Shown: in pieces, positions 18,801 through 28,642 of the stretch
Position numbering within the stretch: position 1 is the first letter of the stretch
How the letters are laid out: every line of letters starts with the position of its first letter
Assembly (NCBI GenBank): GCA_016714605.1
Contig: JADKDL010000002.1
Location: 62,001 to 126,000, forward strand
DNA length: 64,000 nt
DNA from: Bacteroidales bacterium
GTDB taxonomy: Bacteria > Bacteroidota > Bacteroidia > Bacteroidales > UBA1715
Reading direction: 5' to 3'
Notes under the pieces: model-generated
Told to the model about the DNA's origin: nothing
The model's database searches: none
The model's input: only the letters and a program-made list of their open reading frames with translations
Position numbers and translations under genes: made by a program

Positions 18801-19486
18801 GTCTTTTCCATCTTATAAACGCATCTAGAGAATTAAGAAAAGTTTCGGGACCCAAAATCAATAGTTTGTGATTGAATGAATTATCAGAAGATTCACTTTT
18901 TAATAATGATTTTTTATAATTTAAAAAATTATTGTCTTTTAAGAATGTGTGTTTAAATTTTTCTGGAAATTCGCTAGTCTTGCTGATAATTTTATATTCT
19001 ATTTTTTTAATTATTCTTAAATTTTTTTGTTATTGGGTTGTATTGAAATGGTCTTATTTTGAATATTGTACAATACGATGAGTCTATTTTGAATTGGTGT
19101 GAATATTCAATTATTTGTTCAGGGAAAAAACTATTAAATGTGTATATTTTTGATTTGTCGCTAATTTCTCGTTTTGTACCTTTATTATTTTTCAGTGTTG
19201 GTAATATTTCATTTATCAGGCTGTCTTTGTAAATAATATTAATTATCTCAAAATAAATCTCTTCATTAGTGTTGAGAATTATTTTTTCTGTATACAGTGG
19301 AAGATCAGGAACACCTTCTTCATTCGGATGTACTCCTTTTGTAGATGAAACTATTGTGTATTTTAAGGTGTCATTTTCTTTGTATGTAATCTTATAATCG
19401 GGTAGCGAAAATGTATAAATATTTTCATTTGCAGATAAATGAATGCAAAGAAAAATAAATAGTGATAATATAATTATTTGCCTCAT
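15876..19486 (-). pseudogene. Gingipain-like C25 cysteine protease with T9SS sorting domain, multiply frameshifted
   Basis: The start MRQIIILSLFIFLCIHLSAN is a Sec signal peptide. A propeptide follows (to about 19007), then the C25 catalytic domain: LLVGDHEHIPA, SYPEIAIGRFSGKTAEDI, the catalytic histidine in YTGHGTTN (codon 18255-18257), the catalytic cysteine in AGCELGNFD (codon 18157-18159) and TTDTWVLFGDPTLQL. After this come Ig-like regions, a domain with YYKTETEATYDELKFYIDD, and a C-terminal HPNPASDYI...IDVSDLSNGIYNIKI, a type A T9SS sorting domain. At least six indels break the frame, including a short T run in front of the catalytic cysteine. The gene end is uncertain. Expected product: secreted or surface endopeptidase. 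Confidence 0.72.
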
Positions 19487-19633
19487 TTATAAATTGTATT
19501 TGAAGTTTTCTTTTGAAGTATTAATTTGTACTAAATTAATTATTTTTTCTTTATTTCAATTTTATCTCTTTTGTTTATTGCTTTTTATTTGCTATAAATT
19601 TGAATTATTACCCGCACTTAATTAGGTATAAAT

Positions 19634-19666
19634 AAAAAAGTCCGGATATTTCCGGACTTTTTTAAG
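19634..19666. terminator. Bidirectional rho-independent terminator
   Basis: AAAAAAGTCCGGA-tatt-TCCGGACTTTTTT is a perfect stem with T runs on both strands. It lies just beyond the dnaJ stop (minus strand) and before the protease gene upstream region. Confidence 0.88.
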
Positions 19667-19673
19667 TGTTTTA

Positions 19674-20822
19674 TTATTCGAAATAACTTTTCATTCTATC
19701 AAAAAAACCCTCAGGTTTATTATTGTCTTTTGGAATAAAGCTACTTGAAGTTTGCAATTTTTCTAGTGTTTTTCTATCTTCTTTGCTTACTTCTTTAGGT
19801 ATATAAATATAGATATGTACTAATAAATCGCCTCTTCCATAGCCGTTCACATCAGGAATACCTTTGTTTCGTAGTCTTAATACTTTCCCGGAATAAGTAC
19901 CCGGATCAATTTTAATTTTTGCTCTTCCTTCTGCGGTAGGTATTTCGGTGGTATTACCTAAAATTGCATCAGGAATACTTATGTTTAGATTATAAATCAG
20001 GTCGTTACCATCTCTTTCAAGTTCAGGGTGCTTTTCTTCTTGAATCACTACAAGTAAATCGCCGTTTATTCCGCCATGTCTGCCGGTATTTCCTTTTCCC
20101 GAAACGGTAAGTTGCATTCCTTCGCCTACGCCTGCCGGTATGTGGAATTGCAATTTTTCTTCTGTATCAACAACACCTTCGCCGTAGCAATGAGTGCATT
20201 TTTTAGCTATTGTTTTACCTTCGCCGCCGCAAGAAGGGCAAGGCGCGGTTTGTTGCATTTGTCCTAAAAAGGTATTAGATACTCTAGTTACATATCCACT
20301 TCCATGGCAGGTGGAGCAGTTTATAATGTCACTTGGGCTTTCTGCACCTAGTCCATTACATTCTTTACATGGTGCTTTCTTTTTAACTTTTATAGTTTTT
20401 TCTGCTCCATTTATTACTTCAGTAAGATCGAGCGTAACTTTAATTCTAATATTGGAGCCTTTATTTACTCTCTGAGAACTTTTTCTTCGGTTGCCAAATC
20501 CTCCAAATCCTCCAAAACCCATATCTCCAAATACATCACCAAAATGCGAAAATATGTCGTCCATTGACATACCGTTACCGCTATATCCGCCCGAATTTCC
20601 TAAGCCGGCATGACCAAATTGATCATACTTCCTGCGTTTATCGTCGTTGCTTAATATTTCATAAGCCTCGGCTGCTTCTTTAAATTTTTCTTCAGAAGCT
20701 TTATCGCCCGGATTTTTATCAGGGTGAAGTTGAATAGCAAGTTTTCTGTATGCCTTCTTTATTTCTTCTTTCGGTGCACCTTTAGATACTCCTAATATTT
20801 CGTAATAATCTCTTTTTGCCAT
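19674..20822 (-). CDS. dnaJ: Chaperone protein DnaJ
   Basis: Type I J-protein of 382 residues that stimulates DnaK ATPase and delivers unfolded clients. It has an N-terminal J domain with HPD (IQLHPDKNP, about 32-40), a Gly/Phe-rich linker (GFGGFGGFGN), four CxxCxGxG zinc-binding motifs (CKECNGLG, CSTCHGSG, CPSCGGEG, CTHCYGEG) and the two C-terminal substrate-binding domains. It follows grpE by 23 bp on the same strand, a usual heat-shock pairing, and is closed by the terminator at 19634. The frame is intact and the length normal. Confidence 0.97.
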   Translation of the reverse strand: MAKRDYYEILGVSKGAPKEEIKKAYRKLAIQLHPDKNPGDKASEEKFKEAAEAYEILSNDDKRRKYDQFGHAGLGNSGGYSGNGMSMDDIFSHFGDVFGDMGFGGFGGFGNRRKSSQRVNKGSNIRIKVTLDLTEVINGAEKTIKVKKKAPCKECNGLGAESPSDIINCSTCHGSGYVTRVSNTFLGQMQQTAPCPSCGGEGKTIAKKCTHCYGEGVVDTEEKLQFHIPAGVGEGMQLTVSGKGNTGRHGGINGDLLVVIQEEKHPELERDGNDLIYNLNISIPDAILGNTTEIPTAEGRAKIKIDPGTYSGKVLRLRNKGIPDVNGYGRGDLLVHIYIYIPKEVSKEDRKTLEKLQTSSSFIPKDNNKPEGFFDRMKSYFE

Positions 20823-20845
20823 AGTTACAATTTTGTCTTGCTTTG

Positions 20846-21475
20846 TTATTCTCCTATTACTACTTTTGAATAGCGAATAATTTTTTCGTTTAAAAGGTAT
20901 CCTTTCTCAACAACTTCAACAACTTTACCTTTCATATCGTCGCTTGGCGCAGGAAATTTGGTTATTGCTTCGTGCAAATCTGTGTCAAAAGGTTTGTCTT
21001 TTGCTTCTATTTCTTTTACACCATTCTGAGTAAGGAATGCTTTCATTTTATTATATATAAGCAATGTTCCTTCTTTTGTAATTGCTATATCATCAGAGGT
21101 TTGCATAGCTTGCATAGCTCTTTCAAAATCATCTACTATTGGTAATATACCTACAAGAATGCTCTCGCCTGCAGATTTTATTAGGTCTGTTTTTTCTTTA
21201 AACGTTCTTTTCTTATAATTGTCAAATTCTGCAATTAAACGTATGTGTTTATCTTGCATAGCTGACAATTTTTCCGACATCTCTTCTAATTCAGACTTGG
21301 TACTTTTTTCGGAAGATTGCTCATTTGTTACTTCGTTATTGTCTGCATATTCAGTTTCTGATTGTGAATTTGCCTCCTCTATCAACTCATTTTCTTGGTT
21401 GTTTGAGCTGCTTACCTCTTCAATAGTATTTTCTTCTGTACTTTTTTTCTTATTCATTTTTCTGAACATTTTCAT
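20846..21475 (-). CDS. grpE: Nucleotide exchange factor GrpE
   Basis: 209 residues. A long acidic, disordered N-terminus (Glu/Ser/Asn-rich, about 1-65) is followed by the coiled coil (SEKLSAMQDKHIRLIAEFDNYKKRT) and the beta-rich C-terminal head (LLIYNKMKAFLTQNGVKEIEAKDKPFDTDLHEAI). GrpE releases ADP from DnaK. It is first in a two-gene operon with dnaJ. A minus-strand TAnnTTTG box lies about 77 bp upstream. dnaK is not in the window. Confidence 0.96.
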   Translation of the reverse strand: MKMFRKMNKKKSTEENTIEEVSSSNNQENELIEEANSQSETEYADNNEVTNEQSSEKSTKSELEEMSEKLSAMQDKHIRLIAEFDNYKKRTFKEKTDLIKSAGESILVGILPIVDDFERAMQAMQTSDDIAITKEGTLLIYNKMKAFLTQNGVKEIEAKDKPFDTDLHEAITKFPAPSDDMKGKVVEVVEKGYLLNEKIIRYSKVVIGE

Positions 21476-21551
21476 TTTTCTTTCTGATTTCTACAAATGT
21501 ATTGCCAACACTTTGCGATAAGACATTTTGACATCATTTCTAATAGTTCTG

Positions 21552-21579
21552 CAAAAGTAATATTTTATTACTAATTTTG
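21552..21579. promoter_or_regulatory. Divergent -7 boxes between grpE and panE
   Basis: CAAAAGTA (21552-21559) reads TACTTTTG on the minus strand, facing grpE. TAATTTTG (21572-21579) faces panE on the plus strand. Both match TAnnTTTG. The panE start is about 125 bp downstream of its box. No good -33 TTG was found for either, so they are candidates only. Confidence 0.35.
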
Positions 21580-21704
21580 TGGTCTATGCTATTAATAGTT
21601 CTGATATTGCCATTAACTTGTTTTTTTTCGTTACGAAGGCGCATTATTGTGATGTATCAGAGTTTCTGAATTAAATATTATTTTAATCTTTTAAGTATAT
21701 AATT

Positions 21705-22622
21705 ATGAATGTTTTGGTTGTAGGTATTGGTGGTATTGGTGGTTATCTCGGGGCTAAATTATCTTTAAAATATGCCAATTCAGGTATTCATACCATTTCT
21801 TTTATGCAGAGAGGTAATCATAAAAATGCTATAGAAACTAACGGTCTTAGTTATATTGCCAAAGAACGAATAACAGCAAGACCTAATGCTATATATGATT
21901 CTGTTAAAGATTTACCCCTTTTTGATTTAGTAATATTTTCTGTTAAAGCCAAAGATTTTATTTCGACAGCTCAATCATTAAAAGGAGCAATTCACGCTGA
22001 AACCATTTTATTATCAACGTTAAATGGAGTAAATAATGCCAAATTATTACAAGAAATATTTCCTGAAAATATTATTCTTAATGGTTGTATTTATGTAAGT
22101 GCAAGCATCGATTCTCCAGGGGTTGTAGTGCAAAAGGGTGGGGCAGGGTTGCTCTATTTTGGATCAGATGTTTTTGATGTTTCTAACTATACTTTTGTCG
22201 AGTATTTTTTCAAAGAAGCAGGCATTAAATGCGAACTCACTGAGAATATTACTTTAGAAGTCTGGAAGAAATATTTTTTTATATGTCCGTTTGCCACTGT
22301 TACGTCATTATACCAAATGCCTATTGGAGCTGTTTTAGAAAATGTAGAAGCTTTTGATTATTGGAAAGGATTATTTGCCGAACTAGTTATTTTGTCCAAG
22401 TCTATGGGCGTTGAGCTTGAAGATAATATTTTTGATGCTGCTTTGGAAAGAGCTAAGACAATTCCTTATGATACTGCTACTTCCATGCAGTTAGATTTTC
22501 AGAATGGCATTTATCCTGAAATAGACGTTTTTACCGGATTTGTAGTTGAAAAATCGCGTGAATTAAGCTTGAATGTTCCTTTTCACAATAAAGCCTATGA
22601 TACTTTGAAACAACGAATTTGA
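21705..22622 (+). CDS. panE: 2-dehydropantoate 2-reductase (ApbA/PanE family)
   Basis: 305 residues. The N-terminal Rossmann fold has the dinucleotide motif GIGGIGGYLGAKL (residues 7-19), then FDLVIFSVKAKD and LSTLNGVNNAKLL (the NGxxN substrate region). The C-terminal helical domain contains the lysine-bearing LEVWKKYFFICPFATVTSL and the end segment MQLDFQNGIYPEID. The enzyme reduces ketopantoate to pantoate with NADPH in CoA synthesis; family members can have other 2-oxoacid substrates. Single gene, intact frame, no other pantothenate genes nearby. Confidence 0.85.
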   Translation: MNVLVVGIGGIGGYLGAKLSLKYANSGIHTISFMQRGNHKNAIETNGLSYIAKERITARPNAIYDSVKDLPLFDLVIFSVKAKDFISTAQSLKGAIHAETILLSTLNGVNNAKLLQEIFPENIILNGCIYVSASIDSPGVVVQKGGAGLLYFGSDVFDVSNYTFVEYFFKEAGIKCELTENITLEVWKKYFFICPFATVTSLYQMPIGAVLENVEAFDYWKGLFAELVILSKSMGVELEDNIFDAALERAKTIPYDTATSMQLDFQNGIYPEIDVFTGFVVEKSRELSLNVPFHNKAYDTLKQRI

Positions 22623-22687
22623 GTTTTATCATATTAAATTGAATTTTTTTATCTTATATTGCGATATAAACAAAAAATAAAATAACC

Positions 22688-23505
22688 ATGAGAATAGTTT
22701 TATTGTTTTTAGTTATTGGAATATCTAATATTATTCAAGCTCAGAGTGTCACAAAATCTGTGATTATTCCTATAAAAGATTCTGTTAAATTGAGTGGTCT
22801 TGTTTATCAGAAAGGAGAAGTATCAATTAATATGAATGCAGAAATTGCTTCGTCAATTTTGCTTGTAAAAGCATTTGTGAGTAATAGCGGTGTGAGTAAG
22901 CATATTGCAGAGACTGAAATATATGTTGAGTATTCAAAAACAACGACTAACAGTAGCGGTGTTTCAAAAACAGTTATTAAGTCTGAAAAGAAAAAAATAT
23001 CTGATTTTATTTTAGATGTTAAGACTGATATATCTTTTTTTATTTCAGAAAAGCTTGATGTTGATGCTGTTTATAAAATAGTCTCTATTAGTGGAAACAT
23101 TATAGAAGATAAAATAGTAACCTTAGAAGCTGTAGCAAATCCTGAAAAAATTGCTTTAACTGAAAAACCTGTTGCTTGTGGTAATTTTTACGATATAGAA
23201 TTTTTTGTGTATTATAAGAAAATAAGAGTTGCTGAACTTTCGCAAACAGGTGGAAGTCCTATAATGAATTATATACCTTACTTAGTTGTAGAGAATAAAT
23301 CGACCAAAGAGGTTTCTTTTAAAGGAAAGGCCGATATTGTGATTAACATAGGAGGAGTACAGCGTACTCTAAAAACCGATTGCCTACAACATTGCCAAAT
23401 GAAAGGAAAGAACGCGAAATCAAGGGCGATTTACCTATTGTCAATTTTCAGTCAGCTGTTTATTTTATAAAATTATTAAACATGCCTGAAGTCACTTTCC
23501 GATAA
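22688..23505 (+). CDS. Secreted protein of unknown function, frameshifted near the end
   Basis: A Sec signal peptide (MRIVLLFLVIGISNIIQAQS) is followed by a beta-rich body of about 240 residues with no recognisable motif. Near 23375 the frame changes. The original frame ends in unlikely sequence at 23470, while the alternative reads RLPTTLPNERKEREIKGDLP and VNFQSAVYFIKLLNMPEVTF up to a stop at 23503. I take this as the true C-terminus, with one indel close to a run of A. Likely periplasmic or cell surface. No lipobox. Confidence 0.6.
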
Positions 23506-23518
23506 GCTGATTTTTTTT

Positions 23519-24820
23519 CTATATTCTAATGATATCTCCACCAATAGCGTTGAGACGTTTGTCAATGTCTTGTAACCTCTGTCTATTTGTTCTATATTGT
23601 GGATAGTACTCGTTCCTCTGCCGATAATGCTGCAATAAGGAGTGCTACTCGGCTCTAATATCAGGAGAAGTCATGTTTGTAGCTCGTAGTTTCTGTTCGC
23701 CACCTAGTCCTATAACAGTTGCTCTATGCGGATCGCAAAGTATTATTCTGCAACCCATATCTATTAATTTATCTACAAAAAACAATCTGCTTTCAAACAT
23801 CTTCTGGTGTATAAGTACACTTCCTTTTGCTTGAGTTGCAACTACCAAAAATACACTTAATAAGTCGGGTGTAAGCCCTGGCCAAGGGGCGTCTGCAATG
23901 GTCATAATAGACCCATCAATAAATGTTGGTATTTTATAAATGTTTTGTTGCGGAATTATTATATCATCATTTTTCTTTATTATTTCGATCCCTAATTTTC
24001 TAAATGCATCTGGAATAACACCTAAATGTTCATATCCGGAATTTTTAATAGTTATTTCTGAACCGGTCATCGCAGCCAAGCCTATAAAGCTGCCTACTTC
24101 AATCATATCAGGTAGTATTGCGTGCTCACAACCATTGAGTTCGCCAACGCCTTCTATTTCTAGTAAATTTGATGCAATTCCCGATATTTTTGCTCCCATT
24201 TTATTGAGCATGGTGCAAAGTTGCTGTATGTATGGTTCGCAAGCAGCATTATATATTGTTGTTTTGCCTTCTGCAAGTACAGCTGCCATAACTAAATTTG
24301 CAGTTCCTGTTACCGAAGCTTCATCAAGCAACATATAGCAACCCTTGAGTTTTTTGCTTTCTACTTTGTATAGCAGTTCCTGGCTGTTGTATGTAAACGT
24401 TGCGCCTAATTTTTCAAAACCTATAAAGTGAGTATCTAATCTTCGTCTTCCTATTTTATCACCTCCGGGTGTGGGTATAATTCCTATTCCAAACCGAGCT
24501 AAAAGAGGTCCTATTATCATAATTGAACCTCTCAGGCTGGTCGACTTTTCCTTGAAATTTTCTGTGTATAGATAATCAAGATTTATGTTTTCAGCTTTGA
24601 ATACGTATGTAGATTCGTTAATTTGGTGTACTTGTACTCCTAAACTCATTAGTAGTTCAATGAGTTTATTCACATCTCTAATGTTTGGGATATTTTTTAT
24701 TGTTACCGTTTGCGATGTTAATAAAACAGCACAAAGTACTTCAAGTGCTTCATTTTTGGCTCCTTGAGGTACAATTTCTCCTTTTAGGCACTTACCTCCA
24801 TTTATTTTAAAGACGCTCAT
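23519..24820 (-). CDS. murA: UDP-N-acetylglucosamine 1-carboxyvinyltransferase, frameshifted at the C-terminus
   Basis: First committed step of peptidoglycan synthesis: transfers enolpyruvate from PEP to UDP-GlcNAc. The start MSVFKINGGKCLKGEIVPQGAKNEAL shows the conserved KNEAL segment. SLRGSIMIIGPLLARFG, PGGDKIGRRRLDTHFIGFEKLGA, TPDLLSVF and TNMTSPDIRAG follow. The frame breaks at about 23650 (one G lost); the rest, VALLIAALSAEG, TSTIHNIEQIDRGY and RLNAIGGDIIRI, lies in other frames up to 23519. Full length of about 433 residues is normal. The ATG overlaps the stop of the DUF4290 gene by one base. An essential gene, so the breaks are probably errors. Confidence 0.9.
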
Positions 24821-25497
24821 TATCTCCTTTTTTTGATTTGCCCTTTAATATTAGTTTGGTTGAGGTTTCTTTTCTTGTTATTGTTATTATTATTATTGTT
24901 GTTGTTATTGTTATTATTTCTGTTATTGTTATTTGATAAAATAGGTGCTTTTTGAACTATTTGAACATTAGCAAGTCTTAAATTGTTGTTTGGTATTAGT
25001 TTCCCGTTTGAAAGAGTTGCTAAATCTGCAAAGACTATTTCATCAGATACCGATTTCAAGTTCCAAGTCACATAAAGTTTTTTCATGTGATTTGCAATAA
25101 GTTGAATTAAGATTTGGCGTTCTTCTTCGCTCTCAATTTCTGCCGATTTTGCTATTAATTTCTGAAGTATTCTACCATAATGTCTGAATCTAATATGGTT
25201 ATTGTTGTAAGGGAGTTTGTCGGGCTTAGCAAGCTCATCAACTCTTTTTATTTTGTATGGGTATTCAATATCTAATTTATAATTTGTCATTGCAGCCAAG
25301 TGATCCCAAAGTTTGTGTTTGAAATCTTTTATGTCTCTTAAGTGGGGAAACATATTGCCCATAATTGCTATGAGTTCATTTGCGGCTCTTGTTCTTTTTT
25401 CTTTATCTTCAATGGTGAGCAGATGTTCTGCCATTTTTTGTATGTTTCTGCCGTATTCAGGTAGAATAAGTTTATTTTCTACTGTGTTATATCTCAT
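24820..25497 (-). CDS. DUF4290 domain protein with poly-asparagine tail
   Basis: 225 residues from the ATG at 25497 (MRYNTVENKLILPEYGRNIQ, matching how this family begins). A longer ORF to 25560 has an unlikely N-terminus. The conserved part is LPEYGRNIQKMAEHLLTIEDKEKR, NMFPHLRDIKDFKHKLWDHL and VTWNLKSVSDE. The function is unknown; the family is restricted to Bacteroidota and is regularly placed before murA, as here (TAATG overlap). The C-terminus has a run of about 20 residues that is almost pure Asn (DNA 24870-24935, AAT/AAC repeats) followed by a basic end (IKGQIKKRR), a probable slippage-prone, disordered tail. Confidence 0.85.
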   Translation of the reverse strand: MRYNTVENKLILPEYGRNIQKMAEHLLTIEDKEKRTRAANELIAIMGNMFPHLRDIKDFKHKLWDHLAAMTNYKLDIEYPYKIKRVDELAKPDKLPYNNNHIRFRHYGRILQKLIAKSAEIESEEERQILIQLIANHMKKLYVTWNLKSVSDEIVFADLATLSNGKLIPNNNLRLANVQIVQKAPILSNNNNRNNNNNNNNNNNNNNKKRNLNQTNIKGQIKKRR

Positions 25498-25731
25498 TAT
25501 GTTGAAAATTTGTTTTGTTTTTGAATCACACTTTATCCATTGAATTGTCTTGATTGACAATAATATTCAAACTCATCAGCATGGAAATGAAGTACGAGGG
25601 AATTAAAATTAATAATTGCTAATGTTTTCTATATTCAATGTTTACGTTGCAAATGTAAATAAAAATTAGAATAAATGAAATTTTATTTATGGTAAAAGTA
25701 GTTTGTTATTCGATATTTTATTTCACATTTC

Positions 25732-27969
25732 CTATTCTGATACAATTTTTAGTTTTGCAAATTTTAGAAGTAATTTTTTTTGTCCTGCAATTTCAAAATG
25801 TATTGTTGCTTTAGTATTTGGCATATCACCTTCTATGTCAAGTATTTTACCTTTTCCAAATGCTTGATGCTCTACATACATTCCTGTTTTTAATTTATCG
25901 GATGAATCGGGTATGAAATTTTCATTTTGATTATTTATAAATTTCGAGAATCCACTAGTATTATTTACAGGTCGCATAAATCCCTTTTTTTCGGTAAAAA
26001 TCCCTATTCTTGTTGACTTTGGCACCTCCGATTCTATATATGCACTATCTATTTCATTTATAAATCGACTAGGATTGTTATTCACCAATTTTCCCCATTT
26101 TCTTCTTGAAACAGCATAGCTCAGTGTTACTGTTTCTTCTGCCCTAGTAAGTGCTACATAGAATAACCGACGCTCCTCTTCTACATTTTTTTCAGAATCC
26201 AAACTCATTAGTGAAGGGAATAGATTTTCCTCAAGACCAACAATAAAACAATGCTTAAATTCCAACCCTTTTGCAGAGTGAATGGTCATTAGCGTAACCT
26301 TGTTTGTGTTTTCTTTCTCATTTGTATCTATATCAGTCAACAATGCAATTTTCTCTAAGTAATTGTATAGTTTTGTATTCTCCTCATTCTCAGAAAATTC
26401 TTTAATACCATTGAGAAGTTCCTCAATGTTTTCCAGCCTTGTTTTACCTTCTATTGTATTATCGCTTTTTAGGGTTTGAATTATTCCTGATTCATTAAAA
26501 ATTCTGTTTGATAAATTATATGCGTCAAGTGTCTCTATTTCATTATGGAATGAAAAATAAGATTACGAAATGATATTATTTTTTTTTATTGTTCCAGTAT
26601 TGAATATATTTTGCGCGTTTTCAATATTTATAATTACATCCCAAATATTTATCTCGTTTTCTTGAGCAATTAATCTTAGTCTGTCAAAAGTAGTTTCGCC
26701 AATTCCTCTTGCCGGATAATTAATTATTCTCTCAAGCGCTTCTTCATCTCTAAGATTTATAGCCATTCTGAAATAAGCTAGAGTATCCTTAATTTCTTTT
26801 CTTTGGAAAAATGAGATGCCTCCATATATTTTGCACGGAATTCGCAGTCTATTTAGCGCTTCTTCAAAAATCATAGATTGTGCATTGGTGCGATATAAAA
26901 TAGCAAAGTCGGAGTTTAAGTTTCCATTTTCTACTTGTTTAGATATCATATTTGCAATGAGATACCCTTCTTCCGTATCAGTCATCGATTTTTTAAGCTT
27001 AATTTTCTCTCCTATTGAATTGCTTGAAAATGAATTTTTTGGAATTTGTTCTAAGTTTTTTTTAATCAGGCTATTTGCTGCATCTACAATTGTTTGCGTC
27101 GATCTATAATTTTGTTCAAGTTTAAATAATGAAAAGTCTGGGTAGTCTGTTCTGAAATTTAAAATATTCTCAATTTTTGCACCTCTAAAAGAGTAGATAC
27201 TTTGAGCATCATCGCCAACAACACATAAATTTCTATGTTGTTCTGATAATTTTTTAATAATAAGGTATTGAGAGAAATTCGTATCTTGATACTCATCTAC
27301 AAGTATATATTGAAATCTTTTTTTGTATTTTTCTAAAATCTCAGGGTTGTCCCTGAATAAAATGTTTGTATTCAGAAGTAAATCATCAAAATCCATAGCA
27401 TCCGATCTTTTACATCGGTTAGTGTATATTTTATAGATTTGCCCAATCTGACTTTTACCTGATTGATTATCTTTCTTAAAGTATGCCGGATTTGAAGCGT
27501 AAATATCAGCAGTAATTAAATTATTTTTTGCTTTCGATATTATTGATAATATTTCGTTTGCTTTATATTTTTCAACATCTAAATGCAAATCACTTATTAT
27601 TTTCTTTAATAGATTTTTACTGTCTTGTGAATCATAAATTGTAAAGTTTGATGAAAATCCTATTGCTTCGGCTTCAATCCTTAGTATTCTTGAAAAAATT
27701 GAATGAAAAGTTCCCATCCACAATTGTGTGGTTGACTCCTTTCCCACTATTAAGTCAATTCTATCTTTCATTTCTGACGCAGCCTTATTTGTAAAGGTTA
27801 AAGACAAAATTTTAGAGGAATAAACACCTTTTGATAATAGATAAGCTATTCTATAAGTAAGAACTCTTGTCTTTCCCGAACCTGCGCCTGCAATAATTAA
27901 TGATGGACCGTCAATTTTCAGTGTTGCTTCTTTTTGCTGAGTATTTAAACCTTCTAATAATTCTATCAT
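25732..27969 (-). CDS. pcrA: UvrD/PcrA-type DNA helicase, frameshifted
   Basis: Superfamily 1A 3'-5' helicase acting in repair and replication restart. Motifs in order: LNTQQKEA (Q motif), IIAGAGSGKTRVL (Walker A), TFTNKAASEMKDRI, ILVDEYQDTN (Walker B), VVGDDAQSIYSFRGA, LEQNYRST, TIHSAKGLEF, and RRLFYVALTRAEE (motif VI). The C-terminal GMYVEHQAFGKGKILDIEG is the Tudor-like tail of PcrA. I take the ATG at 27969 (MIELLEGLNTQQKEA); an upstream TTG is less likely. The frame breaks near 26570 (run of nine A) and again within about 40 bp (T run); the missing stretch reads SFHNEIETLDAYNLSNRIF. Corrected length is about 746 residues. Confidence 0.92.
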
Positions 27970-27984
27970 TGCATCTTTTTTTTG

Positions 27985-27992
27985 CAAATATA
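27985..27992 (-). promoter_or_regulatory. Candidate -7 box for pcrA
   Basis: CAAATATA on the plus strand is TATATTTG on the minus strand (TAnnTTTG), 16 bp before the pcrA ATG. The short leader this implies argues against the TTG start at 27987. The -33 region is not convincing. Confidence 0.35.
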
Positions 27993-28151
27993 ATTCCTTT
28001 AGAGAAACAATATTTCTATTATAATATAATTTGTAATTTTAATGATAGTTGATTTAGCCTCGCTAAAGGGTTGAATCACTGTTACTCAATTGTTAAATTT
28101 GTAAACAATAAATTAATTATTCAAAAAAAAATAAAAAAATAATAAATACAG

Positions 28152-28182
28152 TGTGAAAATGAAAAAATAATTTTTACCTTTG
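28152..28182 (+). promoter_or_regulatory. Promoter of the ribosomal protein supercluster
   Basis: TACCTTTG (28175-28182) is a clear TAnnTTTG -7 box. A TGTG about 20 bp upstream can serve as a weak -33 element. The region upstream is extremely AT-rich (A tracts), as is usual for strong Bacteroidota promoters. Transcription would begin near 28188, leaving a leader of about 50 nt before rpsL. Confidence 0.7.
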
Positions 28183-28238
28183 CAACCCGATTTAGAATAT
28201 GTTAAGTAAATGATTTAAAAAATAATGATATAAAGAAT

Positions 28239-28616
28239 ATGCCAACTATTCAACAATTAGTAAGAAAAGGTAGAGTTAAGTTAGTAGATAAAAGTAAATC
28301 TCCTTCTCTAGATCAGTGTCCTCAAAGAAGAGGAGTTTGTGTGAGAGTTTACACAACAACACCTAAAAAACCAAACTCTGCAATGAGAAAAGTTGCAAGG
28401 GTAAGACTGACTAATGGCAAAGAAGTGAATGCTTATATACCAGGAGAAGGTCATAATCTACAAGAGCACTCGATTGTTTTAGTAAGAGGAGGTAGAGTGA
28501 AAGATTTACCTGGAGTTAGATATCACTTAGTTAGAGGCGCATTAGATGCATCTGGTGTAGATGGTAGAAAACAAAGAAGATCAAAATACGGAACAAAAAG
28601 ACCAAAAAGTAAATAA
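28239..28616 (+). CDS. rpsL: 30S ribosomal protein S12
   Basis: 125 residues; decoding-centre protein of the small subunit. The PTIQQLVRKGR start, TTPKKPNSAMRKVARVRL and GGRVKDLPGVRYHLVRG are fully conserved. Both lysines known to affect streptomycin response (in KKPNSA and RVKDLPG) are the wild-type residues. First gene of the long cluster, 26 bp before rpsG. Confidence 0.98.
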   Translation: MPTIQQLVRKGRVKLVDKSKSPSLDQCPQRRGVCVRVYTTTPKKPNSAMRKVARVRLTNGKEVNAYIPGEGHNLQEHSIVLVRGGRVKDLPGVRYHLVRGALDASGVDGRKQRRSKYGTKRPKSK

Positions 28617-28642
28617 AATTCTATAGATTAAATATATAAGAA

